DNA of 14,220 nt from Chthoniobacterales bacterium (GTDB lineage Bacteria; Verrucomicrobiota; Verrucomicrobiia; Chthoniobacterales; UBA10450). Below are positions 14,192-14,220 of this stretch, piece by piece. The stretch is taken from contig JACCZO010000374.1 in the NCBI GenBank assembly GCA_013695925.1, forward strand, positions 1 through 14,220, given 5' to 3'. Both the position numbers and the translations under genes were made by a program. The stretch's first letter is position 1. Each line of letters opens with the position of its first letter. Below the pieces are notes generated by a model. That model was not told the DNA's origin. It did no database searches and saw only the letters and a program-made list of their open reading frames with translations.

Positions 14192-14220
14192 CGGAATCGA
14201 TTCGTTAGGGCGGAGCGCGG

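Overview
The window looks like a piece of a GC-rich bacterial chromosome. It is most plausibly from the Verrucomicrobiota (soil Chthoniobacterales type) or a related lineage. This is inferred from three things: an ECF sigma factor of the Sig-70_X6 type paired with a Ser/Thr kinase carrying a long helical-repeat region, secreted proteins ending in tandem 'NISTR...IGGFI...RAIGPSL' modules, and hairpin-rich mobile repeats. No rRNA, tRNA or CRISPR array is visible, so the taxonomy stays an inference.

Left third (1-3060): an integron-type gene-cassette array without its integrase. Short unrelated genes, all on the plus strand, are separated by roughly 125-bp imperfect palindromes with attC features: an inverse core fitting RYYYAAC, a 14-17 bp stem with extrahelical bases, and a core GTTAGRY always preceded by TCTC. 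In three cassettes the six bases at the cassette start are the exact complement of that cassette's own inverse core, as expected if each excised and inserted as a circle. Contents are an 82-aa acidic protein, a 142-aa membrane protein with a cysteine knuckle, a truncated secreted protein, a small lipoprotein, and a 216-aa two-TM protein preceded by an 11-codon ORF. The middle of the array is broken by a 20-bp perfect inverted repeat and the 5' stub of an IS110-family transposase with its structured non-coding end.

Boundary (3061-3614): no convincing gene, then a 147-bp compound-hairpin, MITE-like element. It is flanked by a 12-bp direct repeat that contains the stop codon of the kinase gene.

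Middle (3615-11766): a minus-strand pair of ECF sigma factor and membrane Ser/Thr kinase (11-bp overlap) is divergent from two plus-strand secreted proteins. One is a 949-aa beta-helix / choice-of-anchor-Q protein, the other a 524-aa beta-propeller-like protein. Both end in the same pair of about 120-aa modules, clearly copies of one another. A hairpin-rich leader precedes the second. The layout suggests, but does not prove, a phospho-signalling system near its surface or exported targets.

Right end (11882-14191): a class V PLP aminotransferase (cysteine-desulfurase-like) overlaps a DUF427 gene by ATGA. A decayed fragment of a third NISTR module lies immediately upstream of the aminotransferase and in its frame. 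A divergent small protein with two ACT domains ends the window.
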